Below are positions 8,988-16,447 of a stretch of DNA of 64,000 nt, in pieces. This DNA is from Streptomyces sp. NBC_01294. GTDB lineage: Bacteria; Actinomycetota; Actinomycetes; Streptomycetales; Streptomycetaceae. Location of the stretch: positions 3,909,001 to 3,973,000 of the forward strand of contig NZ_CP108423.1 of assembly GCF_035917235.1 (NCBI RefSeq), read 5' to 3'. The position numbers were made by a program, and so were the translations under genes. How positions within the stretch are numbered: position 1 is the first letter of the stretch; each line of letters opens with the position of its first letter. The notes below the pieces were generated by a model, which made no database searches, was not told where the DNA came from, and worked only from the letters and a program-made list of their open reading frames with translations.

Positions 8988-9540
8988 GTGATGGGATACA
9001 GCGGTGTCGCCTGGTCCGCCGTCGCGCTGCTCGTCACCGCGGTCCTCGCCGTCGGCGTATGGCTGTGCATCGTCTTCCAGACCGCCGTCACGCCCGTACT
9101 GCTGGCCGTGCTCGGCACCGCCCTGCTCGGGCCGATGCACCGGCGCCTGGTCCGGATGAAGATGAACCGCTCGCTCGCCGCGGCCCTGACCTGCCTCGCG
9201 GTGGTCGCCGTCGTCGGCGGCGCCACGTACATCGTCGTCCTCGCACCCTCGTCGCCTTCGCCGACCGGGGCTGGGTCATCGGGCTGTGGGCGCTGGGCCT
9301 GGTGCTCCTGGTCCAGATGATCGAGGGGTACATACTGCAGCGCGTGGTGCAGAGCCGCACGGTGCAGAGCACCCGGCCGTGGTGATGCCGGCCATCACCG
9401 CCGGGGCGAGCGTCGCCGGGATCCTGGGGATGCTGCTGGCGGTCCCGCTGACGGCGGCCGTCTTCGGGGTGATCTCGGAACTGCGGGCCCAGTACTCGGA
9501 AGCCGAGGAAGCCGGGGCACGGCGAAAGCCGAGGGTCCGG
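8988..9540 (+). pseudogene. Decayed AI-2E family (PerM-like) permease gene
   Basis: Three pieces of one AI-2E transporter lie in three different frames. The N-terminal transmembrane part ends near 9245 (GGATYIVV). A C-terminal part with VAFADRGWVIGLWALGL and MIEGYILQ runs to about 9365. The final part is AVVM-AITAGASVAGILGMLLAVPL, then VISELRAQY. The middle of the protein, roughly 150-200 residues expected in the family, is missing and at least two frameshifts remain. The first frame starts with GTG-ATG just after the SpoIIE-type gene. Intact members are multi-pass membrane permeases. The right end is approximate because no stop marks it. A sequencing error would not explain the missing central segment. 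Confidence 0.75.
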
Positions 9541-9579
9541 GTCGCGCCGGATGGCGAATATTTTCGGCCAACCCCGAAG

Positions 9580-9617
9580 CGGTCCCCGATCATCCGTTCG
9601 CGGAGAATCGGGGACCG
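9580..9617. terminator. Hairpin after the permease pseudogene
   Basis: An 11-bp perfect stem (CGGTCCCCGAT / ATCGGGGACCG) with a 16-base loop. It may have terminated the former permease gene. The 310 bases from 9541 to 9851 hold no convincing gene. Confidence 0.5.
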
Positions 9618-9738
9618 TCGCATTTCCTGCAGGCGCTCTCCTGCGACTATGGCGAAATGGATCATTACACCTGTGAACGTCCGCGCGGGCGGGGGAAGAA
9701 GCATTCCGGCCGCTCTCGGCCGGATCCCCGATGTCCCC

Positions 9739-9763
9739 TGGCACGAAATAAATGTTCGTGCCA
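9739..9763. promoter_or_regulatory. Inverted repeat upstream of the secreted SH3-like gene
   Basis: Nine-base perfect arms TGGCACGAA / TTCGTGCCA are separated by the seven AT-rich bases ATAAATG, about 90 bases before the GTG start at 9852. It could be an operator or a 5'-UTR hairpin. The surrounding stretch is unusually AT-rich for this window. Confidence 0.45.
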
Positions 9764-9851
9764 TCGTCTCTCTCCGGACCGGGGGGATCCGAACGCTGGA
9801 ATTCCTCTCGGGCTGCACATGAACGTGTCCGATCATCAAAGAGGAGACAGC

Positions 9852-10157
9852 GTGCGCAAGGCAGCAAAGCTCAGCGCGGTGGCGCTTTCCACCGTTGCGA
9901 TCGTCATGGGGTCGGTCACCGCCGCCCACGCCGGCGACTACACCGAGGACGGGGTGCGGATCCGCGCCAACTCCACGACCACGTCGGCGATCAACGGCCT
10001 CGGCTACCGGAGCCACACCATCACGCCCATCTGCTACAAGGCGGGCACCGTCATCAACGGCAACAAGTGGTGGGACAAGCACCGCAACAACAACACCAGC
10101 GTCACCGGCTACAGCTCGATGACCCTGCTCACCAAGTGGGCCAAGACCCCCTGCTGA
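9852..10157 (+). CDS. Small secreted SH3-like protein
   Basis: A 101-aa preprotein with a clear Sec signal peptide (VRKAAKLSAVALS..., cleavage after AHA). The mature part of about 73 residues begins GDYTEDGVRIRANSTT and resembles a bacterial SH3 domain (VRIR...TSAINGLGY, then CYKAGTVINGNKWW). Two cysteines, one near the middle and one as the last residue, could form a disulfide. Bacterial SH3 domains usually bind cell-wall peptides, so a wall-associated role is plausible but unproven. The GTG start has GAGGAG 7 bases upstream. A strong terminator follows, so it is probably its own transcription unit. Confidence 0.8.
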   Translation: MRKAAKLSAVALSTVAIVMGSVTAAHAGDYTEDGVRIRANSTTTSAINGLGYRSHTITPICYKAGTVINGNKWWDKHRNNNTSVTGYSSMTLLTKWAKTPC

Positions 10158-10174
10158 TCAGGCGCCCGCGCGTA

Positions 10175-10213
10175 CCCGGGGCCGGGACCGCTGGAATCGG
10201 TCCCGGCCCCGGG
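10175..10213 (+). terminator. Strong hairpin terminator
   Basis: A perfect 16-bp stem (CCCGGGGCCGGGACCG and complement) with loop CTGGAAT lies between the SH3-like gene and the first lipoprotein gene. Confidence 0.85.
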
Positions 10214-10260
10214 CGCGCCGGGCAGTGTACGGCCCCCGTCCCACCACGGAAAGGCTGATC

Positions 10261-11178
10261 GTGCTCCACGCGCGCCAACGGCTGCCCCTGCTGATCGCCG
10301 GCGCCGTCGCGGCCGCGGCGCTCAGCGCCTGCACCGCCGACCCGGCAGGCCCGGAACAGGGCGGATCGGCCGGGCCCTCGGCCGAACCACAGGTGACCGT
10401 CAGCCCGCAGCCGGACCCCGCGAACGCCACGCTCCCCCTCGACGCCTACTCGTTCGACAAGGCGCAGCAAAAGGTGATGGAGCAGGCGCAGGACATCCTC
10501 ACCGAATCCTGTATGCGTCGCGTCGGATTCGCCTCCTTCAAGAATTCGAGTACCTACGCCAACACCACCGCCAAGCCGACCACCAGCGGAATCGGCCTGG
10601 TGGATGCGGAATCCGCGAAGAAATCCGGTTACCGGTCCGGCGCATTACCGGACCGCGGATCGGAGGCCGGTACCAAACGCGATCCGAACGAGACGGCCGC
10701 CCTCTTCGGAGCGCAGGACGGGGCGCCGCCGTACCCCGGAGCTCCTGAAGGCGGCTGCTCGGGCGAGGCCACCCGCAAGCTGTATCCGAAGAGCACCGAG
10801 AGCGGCACCAAACTGCTCGACGAACTCGTCCAGCAGGCCGGCGACCGGGCCCGGGGCGACAGCCGGATCACCGCGGGCATCACCCAGTGGAGCACCTGCA
10901 TGCGCGAGGCGGGCTTCCAGGTGAGCAACCCCTGGGAGCTCCAGCAGATGGAGGGCACCCGATGGACCGGGCCGGTCACCTCCGAGGAGATCACCGCCGC
11001 CACCACGGACGTGTCCTGCAAGCAGCGGACCAAGCTCACCGACACCTGGACGGCCGTCCTCACCGCCTACCAGAACGGCCTGGTCGAACGTCACAAGGAG
11101 GGCCTGGACCAGGAGAAGAAGCGCCTGGGCGAGCAGGTCAGGTTCGCCCAGAAGGTCCTCCAGGACGGTTCCGCGTGA
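10261..11178 (+). CDS. Putative lipoprotein of unknown function with a TTA codon
   Basis: About 305 aa. The N-terminus is a lipoprotein signal peptide ending in the lipobox LSAC, so the mature protein should be tethered to the outer face of the membrane. The rest has paired cysteines (ESCMRRVGF, GGCSGEA, STCMREAGF, VSCKQRT), a pattern seen in actinobacterial extracellular lipoproteins of unknown role. A TTA leucine codon at 10645-10647 is in frame; in Streptomyces this codon needs the bldA tRNA, implying developmental control. GGAAAGG precedes the GTG start. The next gene overlaps it by 4 bases (GTGA). Confidence 0.75.
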   Translation: MLHARQRLPLLIAGAVAAAALSACTADPAGPEQGGSAGPSAEPQVTVSPQPDPANATLPLDAYSFDKAQQKVMEQAQDILTESCMRRVGFASFKNSSTYANTTAKPTTSGIGLVDAESAKKSGYRSGALPDRGSEAGTKRDPNETAALFGAQDGAPPYPGAPEGGCSGEATRKLYPKSTESGTKLLDELVQQAGDRARGDSRITAGITQWSTCMREAGFQVSNPWELQQMEGTRWTGPVTSEEITAATTDVSCKQRTKLTDTWTAVLTAYQNGLVERHKEGLDQEKKRLGEQVRFAQKVLQDGSA

Positions 11179-11705
11179 GGGCCCCGGCAGCCGTTCTGCC
11201 CGCGTCGCTGCTGGTCCTGGTACTGGCCCTGGCGACCGGGTGCACGAAGGCCGCCTCCGGCACCCCCGGGGCGGACGACCCGCCCCGCTCCTCGGCCGGG
11301 CCGCCGAGCGCGGACGTGACGCGGGCGTACGACACGTACTGGACCACCTGGCTCGCGGCGAACCGGACACCCGACCCACAGGATCCGGGCCTGGAACAGG
11401 TGGCCGCCGGAAGGCAGTTGCGGGAGCTGCGCGACAACCTGGCCCAGTCGAAGGAGTCGGGGCAGGTCCTGCTCGGCGAGGTCGGCCACCGCGTCACCGG
11501 TATGGAGACGACCGGCGAGCACACCCGGGTGGTGCACGACTGCGTCGACCTGGACCGCTGGCTGATCCACGATTCCGCGACCGGCCGGCCGATCGACCAG
11601 CTGGAGGACAAGCCCTCCCAGCAGGGTGCCTTCACCATGATCCGCGAACGTGAGGGCGCCCCCTGGAAGGTCGGCTCGGTCGACGTACTCGGCGAGAACT
11701 GTTGA
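11175..11705 (+). CDS. Second putative lipoprotein
   Basis: A 176-aa protein with an N-terminal signal and lipobox (LATGC) followed by a Ser/Pro-rich spacer and a domain of about 125 residues (YDTYWTTWLAANRTPDPQDPGL, C-terminal VDVLGENC). That layout recalls the ligand-free NTF2-like lipoproteins common in Streptomyces, but this is a guess. Its GTG overlaps the stop of the preceding lipoprotein gene, so the two are translationally coupled. The ABC-exporter genes follow immediately. Function unknown. Confidence 0.75.
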   Translation: MRAPAAVLPASLLVLVLALATGCTKAASGTPGADDPPRSSAGPPSADVTRAYDTYWTTWLAANRTPDPQDPGLEQVAAGRQLRELRDNLAQSKESGQVLLGEVGHRVTGMETTGEHTRVVHDCVDLDRWLIHDSATGRPIDQLEDKPSQQGAFTMIREREGAPWKVGSVDVLGENC

Positions 11706-11717
11706 AACGAGAAGTGG

Positions 11718-11731
11718 GTTTCACGTGAAAC
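11718..11731. promoter_or_regulatory. parS: parS centromere site at the start of the adaptor gene
   Basis: Perfect 14-bp GTTTCACGTGAAAC palindrome. The GTG in its centre is also the predicted start codon of the downstream adaptor protein, so ParB binding and translation initiation signals share the same bases. It lies 11.3 kb from the first parS site. Confidence 0.85.
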
Positions 11732-13188
11732 ATGAAGAGCCCGACTCTCCCGGAGAGGCCGGTGTGGCCGGCACGACCGGGGAGGTGGACGCGCCGTCCT
11801 CACTCGGCAGCCGCCGCCGCATCCTGATCTGGGTCGTCGCCGGCGCGGTCGTGCTCACCGGGGCCGGGGTTGTCGTCGCCACCACCATCCGCTCCCCCTC
11901 GCAGGTCGCCGCCGACGCCGCGCCGCCGCCCGCCTCCGTGCTCGCCGACCGGGTGGAACGGCGGGTGCTCACCTCGTCGGTGGTCGTGCGCGGCACCGTG
12001 ACCGCCGAGCAGACCCTGACCGTCACGCCCGGCGCGGGCGCGGGGGCCGCGACGGGCGCGAAGCCCGTGGTCACCCGGGTCAGCAAGCAGCCCGGTACGG
12101 CCGTACAGGCCGGCGAGGTGCTCCTGGAGGTCTCGGGACGGCCCGTGTTCACGCTGGCCGGCGCGCTGCCCGTGTACAGGGACCTGAAGCCCGGCGCCAC
12201 CGGCAAGGACGTGGGACAGCTTCAGCAGGGACTCACGGCACTGGGGCACCCCACCGGCGCGGACCCGGTCGGCACCTACGGCTCCGGGACGAAGGCGGCG
12301 GTCACCGCCTTCTACACCGCGCTCGGACACGCCCCGCGGCCCGCCGATCCGGCCGACGCGGAGAACGTACGGGCGGCCGAGGACGCGAGGGACACGGCCG
12401 AGCGGCAGGTCACCACGACGAAGAACGCCCTGAAGACGGCCAAGGAGGGTGGCGGCAACGTCTCGGAGGCCCAGCTGCAGCTCACCTTCGCCCAGCAGGA
12501 CCTGGCCAAGGCCAAGTCCCGGCTGGACACGGCCCGGGCGTCGGCCGGCCCCATGGTCCCGGCCGACGAGCTGGTCTTCGTCAAGGGGTTCCCCGCGCGG
12601 GTGGACGCGGTGAAGGCATCGGTCGGCGAGCCCGTCCCGGAGTCCCTGCTGAGCATCTCGGCGGGCGCCCCGGTCATCCGGGCCTCCCTCCCGGCCCACC
12701 AGAAGGACCTCGTGAAACCGGGGATGAAGGTCCAGCTGCTGTCCGAGGCCACCGGCCTGAGCGCCGCCGCGACGGTCGAATCGGTGGCCGCCGACCCCAC
12801 CCCGGCGGCGGCCGGGGCCGCTCCGACGGGCGGCGGCTCCGGCCAGGCCGCCCCGGACAGCCCGCAGAATCCCGGCGGGTACGCCCTGACGGTCAAACCC
12901 GACCAGGCCCTCGACCCCCAGCTCACCGGGCAGGGCGTACGGCTCACCGTGACCGCCGCCTCCTCGGGGGAGCCGGTGCTGATCGTGCCGCTGTCCGCCA
13001 TCTCGGCGGGCGCGGACGGCCGGACCACCGTCACGGTGCTCGGCAAGGACCCGCAGGCCCAGGGGGACCGGCGCCGGGTCGAGGTGCGGGCCGGGATGTC
13101 CGCCGACGGGATGGTCCAGGTCGATCCGGTCGGCGGGGGCACGCTCGCCGACGGCGACCGGGTGCTGGTCGCCCAGGCGAAGCCATGA
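11725..13188 (+). CDS. MacA/HlyD-like efflux adaptor with peptidoglycan-binding domain
   Basis: About 487 aa. A cytoplasmic N-terminus and one membrane anchor (ILIWVVAGAVVLTGAGVVVA) are followed by a lipoyl-like half, a peptidoglycan-binding type 1 module (GKDVGQLQQGLTALGH, residues about 155-200) and an Ala/Lys-rich coiled-coil hairpin (about 225-275). A beta-barrel region completes it (LPAHQKDLVKPGMKVQLL). These adaptors link an ABC permease to the cell wall and carry substrates across it. The stop overlaps the ATG of the ATPase gene. The GTG start lies in the parS site; an obvious Shine-Dalgarno sequence is missing, so the start may be further in. Confidence 0.82.
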   Translation: MKHEEPDSPGEAGVAGTTGEVDAPSSLGSRRRILIWVVAGAVVLTGAGVVVATTIRSPSQVAADAAPPPASVLADRVERRVLTSSVVVRGTVTAEQTLTVTPGAGAGAATGAKPVVTRVSKQPGTAVQAGEVLLEVSGRPVFTLAGALPVYRDLKPGATGKDVGQLQQGLTALGHPTGADPVGTYGSGTKAAVTAFYTALGHAPRPADPADAENVRAAEDARDTAERQVTTTKNALKTAKEGGGNVSEAQLQLTFAQQDLAKAKSRLDTARASAGPMVPADELVFVKGFPARVDAVKASVGEPVPESLLSISAGAPVIRASLPAHQKDLVKPGMKVQLLSEATGLSAAATVESVAADPTPAAAGAAPTGGGSGQAAPDSPQNPGGYALTVKPDQALDPQLTGQGVRLTVTAASSGEPVLIVPLSAISAGADGRTTVTVLGKDPQAQGDRRRVEVRAGMSADGMVQVDPVGGGTLADGDRVLVAQAKP

Positions 13189-13880
13189 CGGGCGCCGGCC
13201 TCCCCCCTGTCGTCCGCTTCGAGGGCGTCGGGCTCACCTACCCCGGACCTCCGCCCGTCCATGCCCTGCGGCCCTGCGAACTGACCGTGGAGCGCGGCGA
13301 GTACGTCACGGTCGTCGGCCCCTCCGGCTCCGGGAAGTCGACCTTCCTGAACGTTGCCGGGCTCATCGACGCCCCGACCGGCGGCCGGTACCTGCTCGAC
13401 GGCATCGACACCGGCGCTCTGCGCGACCGCGACCGGACCGCCCTGCGCGGGCAGCGGATCGGCTTCGTGTTCCAGTCCTTCCACCTCCTGCCGCACCGCA
13501 GCGCCCTGGAGAACGTGCTCCTCGCCATGGTCTACAACGGCGTCCCGCGGTCGGAGCGCGCCGACCGGGCCCGTACCGCGCTCGACCGGGTCGGCCTCGG
13601 ACACCGCACCGGCCACCTGCCGACCCGGATGTCCGGTGGTGAGCGCCAGCGCGTGGCGATCGCCCGCGCCCTGGTCGCCGAGCCGTCGCTGCTGCTGTGC
13701 GACGAGCCGACCGGCAACCTGGACACCGCCACGGCCGACTCCGTACTGGCCCTGCTGGACGAACTGCACGCCGACGGGCTGACCCTGCTGGTCATCACGC
13801 ACGATCCGCGGGTGGCCGAGCGGGGCCGGCGGACCGTGTCGATCCGCGACGGGATGCTGGGCGAGGTCGTCCGCCGATGA
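13185..13880 (+). CDS. MacB/LolD-type ABC transporter ATP-binding protein
   Basis: A 231-aa ATPase with Walker A (GPSGSGKST), Q-loop (VFQSFHLLPH), signature (MSGGERQR), Walker B with catalytic Glu (LLLCDEPTG) and H-loop (ITHDP). Family members power lipoprotein release or export of peptides and antibiotics through a FtsX-type permease. ATGA overlap with the adaptor gene and 19 bases to the permease gene indicate one operon. Substrate unknown. Confidence 0.92.
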   Translation: MTGAGLPPVVRFEGVGLTYPGPPPVHALRPCELTVERGEYVTVVGPSGSGKSTFLNVAGLIDAPTGGRYLLDGIDTGALRDRDRTALRGQRIGFVFQSFHLLPHRSALENVLLAMVYNGVPRSERADRARTALDRVGLGHRTGHLPTRMSGGERQRVAIARALVAEPSLLLCDEPTGNLDTATADSVLALLDELHADGLTLLVITHDPRVAERGRRTVSIRDGMLGEVVRR

Positions 13881-13899
13881 CAACAGTGAGGGGGAAACG

Positions 13900-15159
13900 G
13901 TGAGGTGGGGACGGAAGGACACCGAAACCGCGGCCGGCATCACGCCCTCCCGGTTCTCACCACGCGACCTGCTCGCCGAGGCACTCGCCGGAATGCTCCA
14001 GCGCCCCGCCCGCTCCGCCCTCACGGGCCTCGGCACGGTGCTGGGGGTGGGCACCTTCGTGGCGATCCTGGGCCTCACGGCCACCGCGTCCTCGCAGATC
14101 GACAGCCGGTTCAACGCCATGACGGCCACCGAGGTCGGGGTCGAGGACACGGCCGGCCGCGGCGATCCGCAACTCGCGCAACAGGTGCCGAACGCCTTCC
14201 CCGCCGACGCCGACGCCCGCGCGGGCGCCCTGAACGGGGTCACGGCCGCCGGGGTGTTCTGGCCGGTCCCGCTCGGCGGGAACACCGTACGGTCGGCCCC
14301 GGTGGCCGGGGCCACGGGCGAGCGGATCCCGGTGGTCGCCGCCTCCCCCGGAATGCTGCGCGCGGCCGGGCTGACCCTCGGCTCGGGACGGGGCTTCGAC
14401 GACTTCCACGACGGGCGCGCCGAACAGGTGGCGGTGGTGGGCTCGGCAATGGCCGCCCGCCTGGGCATCACCACGCTGGAGAGCCGCCCGGCGGTGTTCA
14501 TCGGAGACCACCCGTTCACCGTGGTCGGCATCGCCACCGGCGCCGACCGCAAAGCGGACCTGCTGCTGTCGGTGGTCGTGCCCCGGCGGACCGCCGAGAA
14601 GCTGTGGGGGCCGCCGGACAATTCCCAGCGGGCCCGGATGCTGGTGGTGACCGAGCTGGGCGCGGCCCGCCAGGTGGCCGGGGAGCTGCCGCCCGCCCTG
14701 CGCCCGGACCATCCCGACTGGCTGGCACCCGTACCGCCGCCCGATCCGCGGTCCCTGCGGTCAGGGGTCACCACCGACCTGGACCAGCTGTTCCTGCTGC
14801 TGGCGGCGATCTGCCTCGTCATAGGCGCGGTGGGGATCGCCAACACCACGCTGGTGGCGGTGCTGGAACGGACCGGGGAGATCGGCCTGCGCCGGGCGCT
14901 CGGTGCGCGCGGCCGGCACATCATGGTCCAGTTCCTGGCCGAGTCCGCGGCCCAGGGCGCGGTGGGCGGCCTGGTCGGCACCTCGCTCGGCACGCTCACC
15001 GTGGTCGCGGTGTCGGCCCTGCGCGACTGGACCCCGGTGATGTCGCCGGCCACCGTCGCCGTGGCGCCGCTGATCGGACTGGTCACCGGGGTCCTGGCAG
15101 GCCTCTATCCGGCGTGGCGGGCCTCGCGTACCGAACCGGCCGAGGCCCTGCGCCGCTAG
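13900..15159 (+). CDS. MacB-like ABC transporter permease (FtsX family)
   Basis: A 419-aa permease with one N-terminal transmembrane helix (ALTGLGTVLGVGTFVAILG), a long extracellular MacB periplasmic-core domain (about 65-285), then an FtsX domain with three helices and the typical GLRRALGARGRHI loop. GAGGGGGAAAC precedes the GTG start. With the upstream adaptor and ATPase it forms a tripartite MacAB-like exporter adapted to a Gram-positive envelope. It is the last gene of the operon; the pirin gene converges on it with a 28-base gap. Confidence 0.9.
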   Translation: MRWGRKDTETAAGITPSRFSPRDLLAEALAGMLQRPARSALTGLGTVLGVGTFVAILGLTATASSQIDSRFNAMTATEVGVEDTAGRGDPQLAQQVPNAFPADADARAGALNGVTAAGVFWPVPLGGNTVRSAPVAGATGERIPVVAASPGMLRAAGLTLGSGRGFDDFHDGRAEQVAVVGSAMAARLGITTLESRPAVFIGDHPFTVVGIATGADRKADLLLSVVVPRRTAEKLWGPPDNSQRARMLVVTELGAARQVAGELPPALRPDHPDWLAPVPPPDPRSLRSGVTTDLDQLFLLLAAICLVIGAVGIANTTLVAVLERTGEIGLRRALGARGRHIMVQFLAESAAQGAVGGLVGTSLGTLTVVAVSALRDWTPVMSPATVAVAPLIGLVTGVLAGLYPAWRASRTEPAEALRR

Positions 15160-15187
15160 CGCCGCTGGGCCCTGTCCTTCGCGTGTC

Positions 15188-16171
15188 CTAGGAGTGCTGT
15201 TCCGCCGACTTGGTCCGCTCCCGCGCGGTGGTCGGGATGGTGCCCAGCCGGCCCGCCTGGAAGTCGTCGAACGCCTGCTGCAGTTCGTGCTGGCTGTTCA
15301 TGACGAACGGCCCGTAGTGCGCCATCGGCTCCCGGATGGGGCGCCCGCCGAGGAGCACGACCTCCAGGTCCGGGGCGTTGGAGTCCTGGGACTCGTCCGC
15401 CCGCACCGTGATCGAGCCGCCCTCGCCGAAGACGGCCGTCTGCCCGGTCCGCAGGGGCCTGCGGTCCTCGCCGACGGACCCGCGGCCGGCCAGGACGTAC
15501 GCCAGCGCGTTGAAGTCCTTGCGCCACGGCAGGGTGATCTGCGCGCCCGGCGAGACGGTCGCGTGGATCATCGTGATCGGGGTGTGGGTGATGCCCGGAC
15601 CCTCGTGGCCGTCCAGCTCGCCGGCGATCACACGGAGCAGGGAGCCGCCGTCCGGGGTGGTCAGCAGCTGGACCTGGCCGCCGCCGATGTCCTGGTAGCG
15701 CGGGGGCATCATCTTGTCGGAGGCAGGGAGGTTCACCCACAGCTGGAGGCCGTGGAAGAGCCCGCCGCTGACGACGAGGGACTCCGGCGGGGCCTCGATG
15801 TGCAGGAGGCCCGACCCGGCGGTCATCCACTGGGTGTCGCCGCCGTTGATGACTCCGCCGCCACCGTTGCTGTCCTGGTGGACGAAGGTTCCGTCGATCA
15901 GGTAGGTGACGGTCTCGAAGCCGCGGTGCGGGTGCCAGGGGGTGCCCTTGGGCTCGCCCGGCGCGTACTCCACCTCGCCCATCTGGTCCATCATGATGAA
16001 CGGGTCGAGGTACTGGTAGTTGATGCCGGCGAACGCGCGGCGCACCGGGAATCCCTCACCCTCGAAGCCACCGGGCGCGGAGACGACGGCGAGCACCTTG
16101 CGGGGGACGGCCGCCTGCGGCTCGGCCACGCGCGGAAGCGTCAACGGGTTCTCAACAGTCACTGCGGGCAT
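15188..16171 (-). CDS. Pirin family protein
   Basis: A 327-aa bicupin. The pirin metal-binding site is visible (HPHRGFET, and the later His/Glu pair of GLLHIEAPPES). Bacterial pirins such as YhhW can act as quercetin 2,3-dioxygenases or as redox modulators of metabolism. The C-terminal cupin (FGEGGSITVRA, LGGRPIREP) is also complete. GGAGGTCC lies 6 bases before the ATG. A dyad in the promoter (16193-16211) suggests control by a regulator, possibly the neighbouring ArsR-type protein. Confidence 0.92.
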   Translation of the reverse strand: MPAVTVENPLTLPRVAEPQAAVPRKVLAVVSAPGGFEGEGFPVRRAFAGINYQYLDPFIMMDQMGEVEYAPGEPKGTPWHPHRGFETVTYLIDGTFVHQDSNGGGGVINGGDTQWMTAGSGLLHIEAPPESLVVSGGLFHGLQLWVNLPASDKMMPPRYQDIGGGQVQLLTTPDGGSLLRVIAGELDGHEGPGITHTPITMIHATVSPGAQITLPWRKDFNALAYVLAGRGSVGEDRRPLRTGQTAVFGEGGSITVRADESQDSNAPDLEVVLLGGRPIREPMAHYGPFVMNSQHELQQAFDDFQAGRLGTIPTTARERTKSAEQHS

Positions 16172-16192
16172 GGTCAGGACCTCCTTCTGCGT

Positions 16193-16211
16193 CGAGTTTA
16201 GTTGAAACTCG
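16193..16211 (-). promoter_or_regulatory. Candidate operator in the pirin promoter
   Basis: Arms CGAGTTT / AAACTCG around AGTTG; an inner AGTT-GA-AACT dyad overlaps it. It lies 22-40 bases before the pirin ATG, where a repressor would block initiation. The binding protein is unknown. Confidence 0.45.
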
Positions 16212-16242
16212 AACTTTCTGCCACACCTGCAGAACAGAGGAA

Positions 16243-16266
16243 CCCCGGGGGAAATTTCCCCCGGGG
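16243..16266. terminator. 24-bp perfect palindrome between regulator and pirin genes
   Basis: CCCCGGGGGAAA followed by its exact complement, with no loop base. Position downstream of the ArsR-type gene fits a terminator, though extrusion as an RNA hairpin would leave the AAATTT centre as loop. The remaining bases up to 16447 hold no clear gene. Confidence 0.6.
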
Positions 16267-16447
16267 CCCTGGGTGGTCCGACCTGCGGTTACGGCGAGAA
16301 CGACGACCGAGGTCGCCGCTCTCCGCCGGACACCTGCGCGGGCGACACCGCCAGGACCCCCGTACCCGGCGCCATCACCCCCGCAGCACCGATACTCGGC
16401 AGCCCCGGCCACGGCCGCGATGGTTTCGGGCAGGACCGAAGGGTGCG

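Noticed and set aside
8988..9320. A short intact membrane protein gene of 110 codons
   Set aside because: The residues are the N-terminus of an AI-2E permease that continues in other frames, so a pseudogene is the better reading.
16172..16447. Small plus-strand frame near 16273-16527
   Set aside because: No Shine-Dalgarno site and Pro/Arg/Ala-rich shadow-like composition; it overlaps the end of the ArsR-type gene.
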